Shown here piece by piece: positions 5,439 through 5,572 of a stretch of DNA of 5,572 nucleotides (position 1 is its first letter; every line of letters starts with the position of its first letter). The stretch lies in assembly GCA_030590715.1 (NCBI GenBank), contig JAUVCU010000131.1, positions 1-5,572 on the forward strand. Direction: 5' to 3'. The stretch comes from Lentisphaeria bacterium. GTDB lineage: Bacteria; Verrucomicrobiota; Lentisphaeria; Victivallales; JAUVCU01. A program made the position numbers and the translations under genes. The notes below the pieces were generated by a model, which made no database searches, was not told the origin of the DNA, and was given only the letters and a program-made list of their open reading frames with translations.

Positions 5439-5572
5439 ATGATAAAAACTGATGAAGAGTTAAACGACCTGGTTAACCGCGCCCAAGAAGTCGATGCCAT
5501 TGCAATAGATACTGAATTTGTCTGGGAAAAGACCTTTTATCCTCAACTAGGCTTAATCCAAGTTGCACTGAC
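5439..5572 (+). CDS. rnd: Ribonuclease D, N-terminal fragment (cut by window edge)
   Basis: The first 44 codons are present and the frame is open to the edge. The translation begins MIKTDEELNDL, as in RNase D proteins. It then reads AIAIDTEFVWEKTFYPQLGL (residues 20-39) and IQVAL. DTEF (D24, E26) is the Exo I motif of the DEDD 3'-to-5' exonuclease superfamily, with the two acidic residues that bind catalytic metal. The following TFYPQLGLIQ is highly characteristic of RNase D, which trims the 3' ends of tRNA precursors and other stable RNAs. The HRDC domain and remaining acidic motifs lie outside the window. An in-frame TAA at 5424-5426 limits the start to this ATG or the few codons before it. 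No purine-rich ribosome-binding site is visible. Confidence 0.9.
   Translation, partial: MIKTDEELNDLVNRAQEVDAIAIDTEFVWEKTFYPQLGLIQVAL

Noticed and set aside
1..5572. Mobile elements, tRNA or rRNA genes, CRISPR arrays, toxin-antitoxin or defence genes
   Set aside because: No transposase, terminal inverted repeats, cloverleaf sequences, regular direct repeats or defence-type domains were seen on either strand. All real genes are housekeeping or common metal/protein-handling families.

Overview
This looks like a stretch of an ordinary bacterial chromosome with moderately low G+C (about 40% by eye). It carries seven genes that can be named by family (six complete, one cut by the right edge) and one complete small exported protein of unknown function. 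Nothing indicates phage, plasmid, insertion sequence or CRISPR. The best lineage hint is the left-hand gene, which I recognise as an exosortase-associated TIGR04073-type protein. That family is typical of didermic bacteria with exosortase/PEP-CTERM systems, such as Lentisphaerota/Verrucomicrobiota and some Deltaproteobacteria. A PVC-group origin (for example Lentisphaerota) is my guess, not a demonstrated assignment.

Layout: Positions 1-238 are a convergent intergenic zone. It holds two back-to-back intrinsic terminators, one for an unseen + strand gene ending left of about position 85 and one for the minus-strand TIGR04073-type gene (239-655). Positions 656-913 are an AT-rich divergent intergenic region with two imperfect hairpins and promoter-like boxes. 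Positions 914-2856 form a tight + strand operon of queF (queuosine biosynthesis), argB (arginine biosynthesis) and an rdgB/HAM1 nucleotide-sanitising pyrophosphatase, with 18- and 17-nt gaps, closed by a strong terminator at 2881-2917. A second + strand group follows from its own likely promoter at about 3012-3039: a signal-peptide-less parvulin-type prolyl isomerase (3095-3928), a cation diffusion facilitator metal exporter (3971-4870) and a membrane-anchored YkgJ-type cysteine-cluster protein (4904-5332). A good sigma70-type promoter at 5357-5385 precedes the start of a ribonuclease D gene (5439 to the edge).

The genes do not form one pathway. The first operon mixes tRNA modification, amino-acid synthesis and nucleotide-pool cleaning, a housekeeping mixture common in bacterial operons. 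In the second group, the metal exporter beside a metal-binding cysteine-cluster protein is the only pairing that suggests a shared theme. I found no convincing evidence of a new multi-gene system. The items most worth a second look are the TIGR04073-type protein with its internal pseudo-repeat, the structured leader upstream of queF, the missing export signal on the prolyl isomerase, and a small palindrome over the -35 box of the RNase D promoter.
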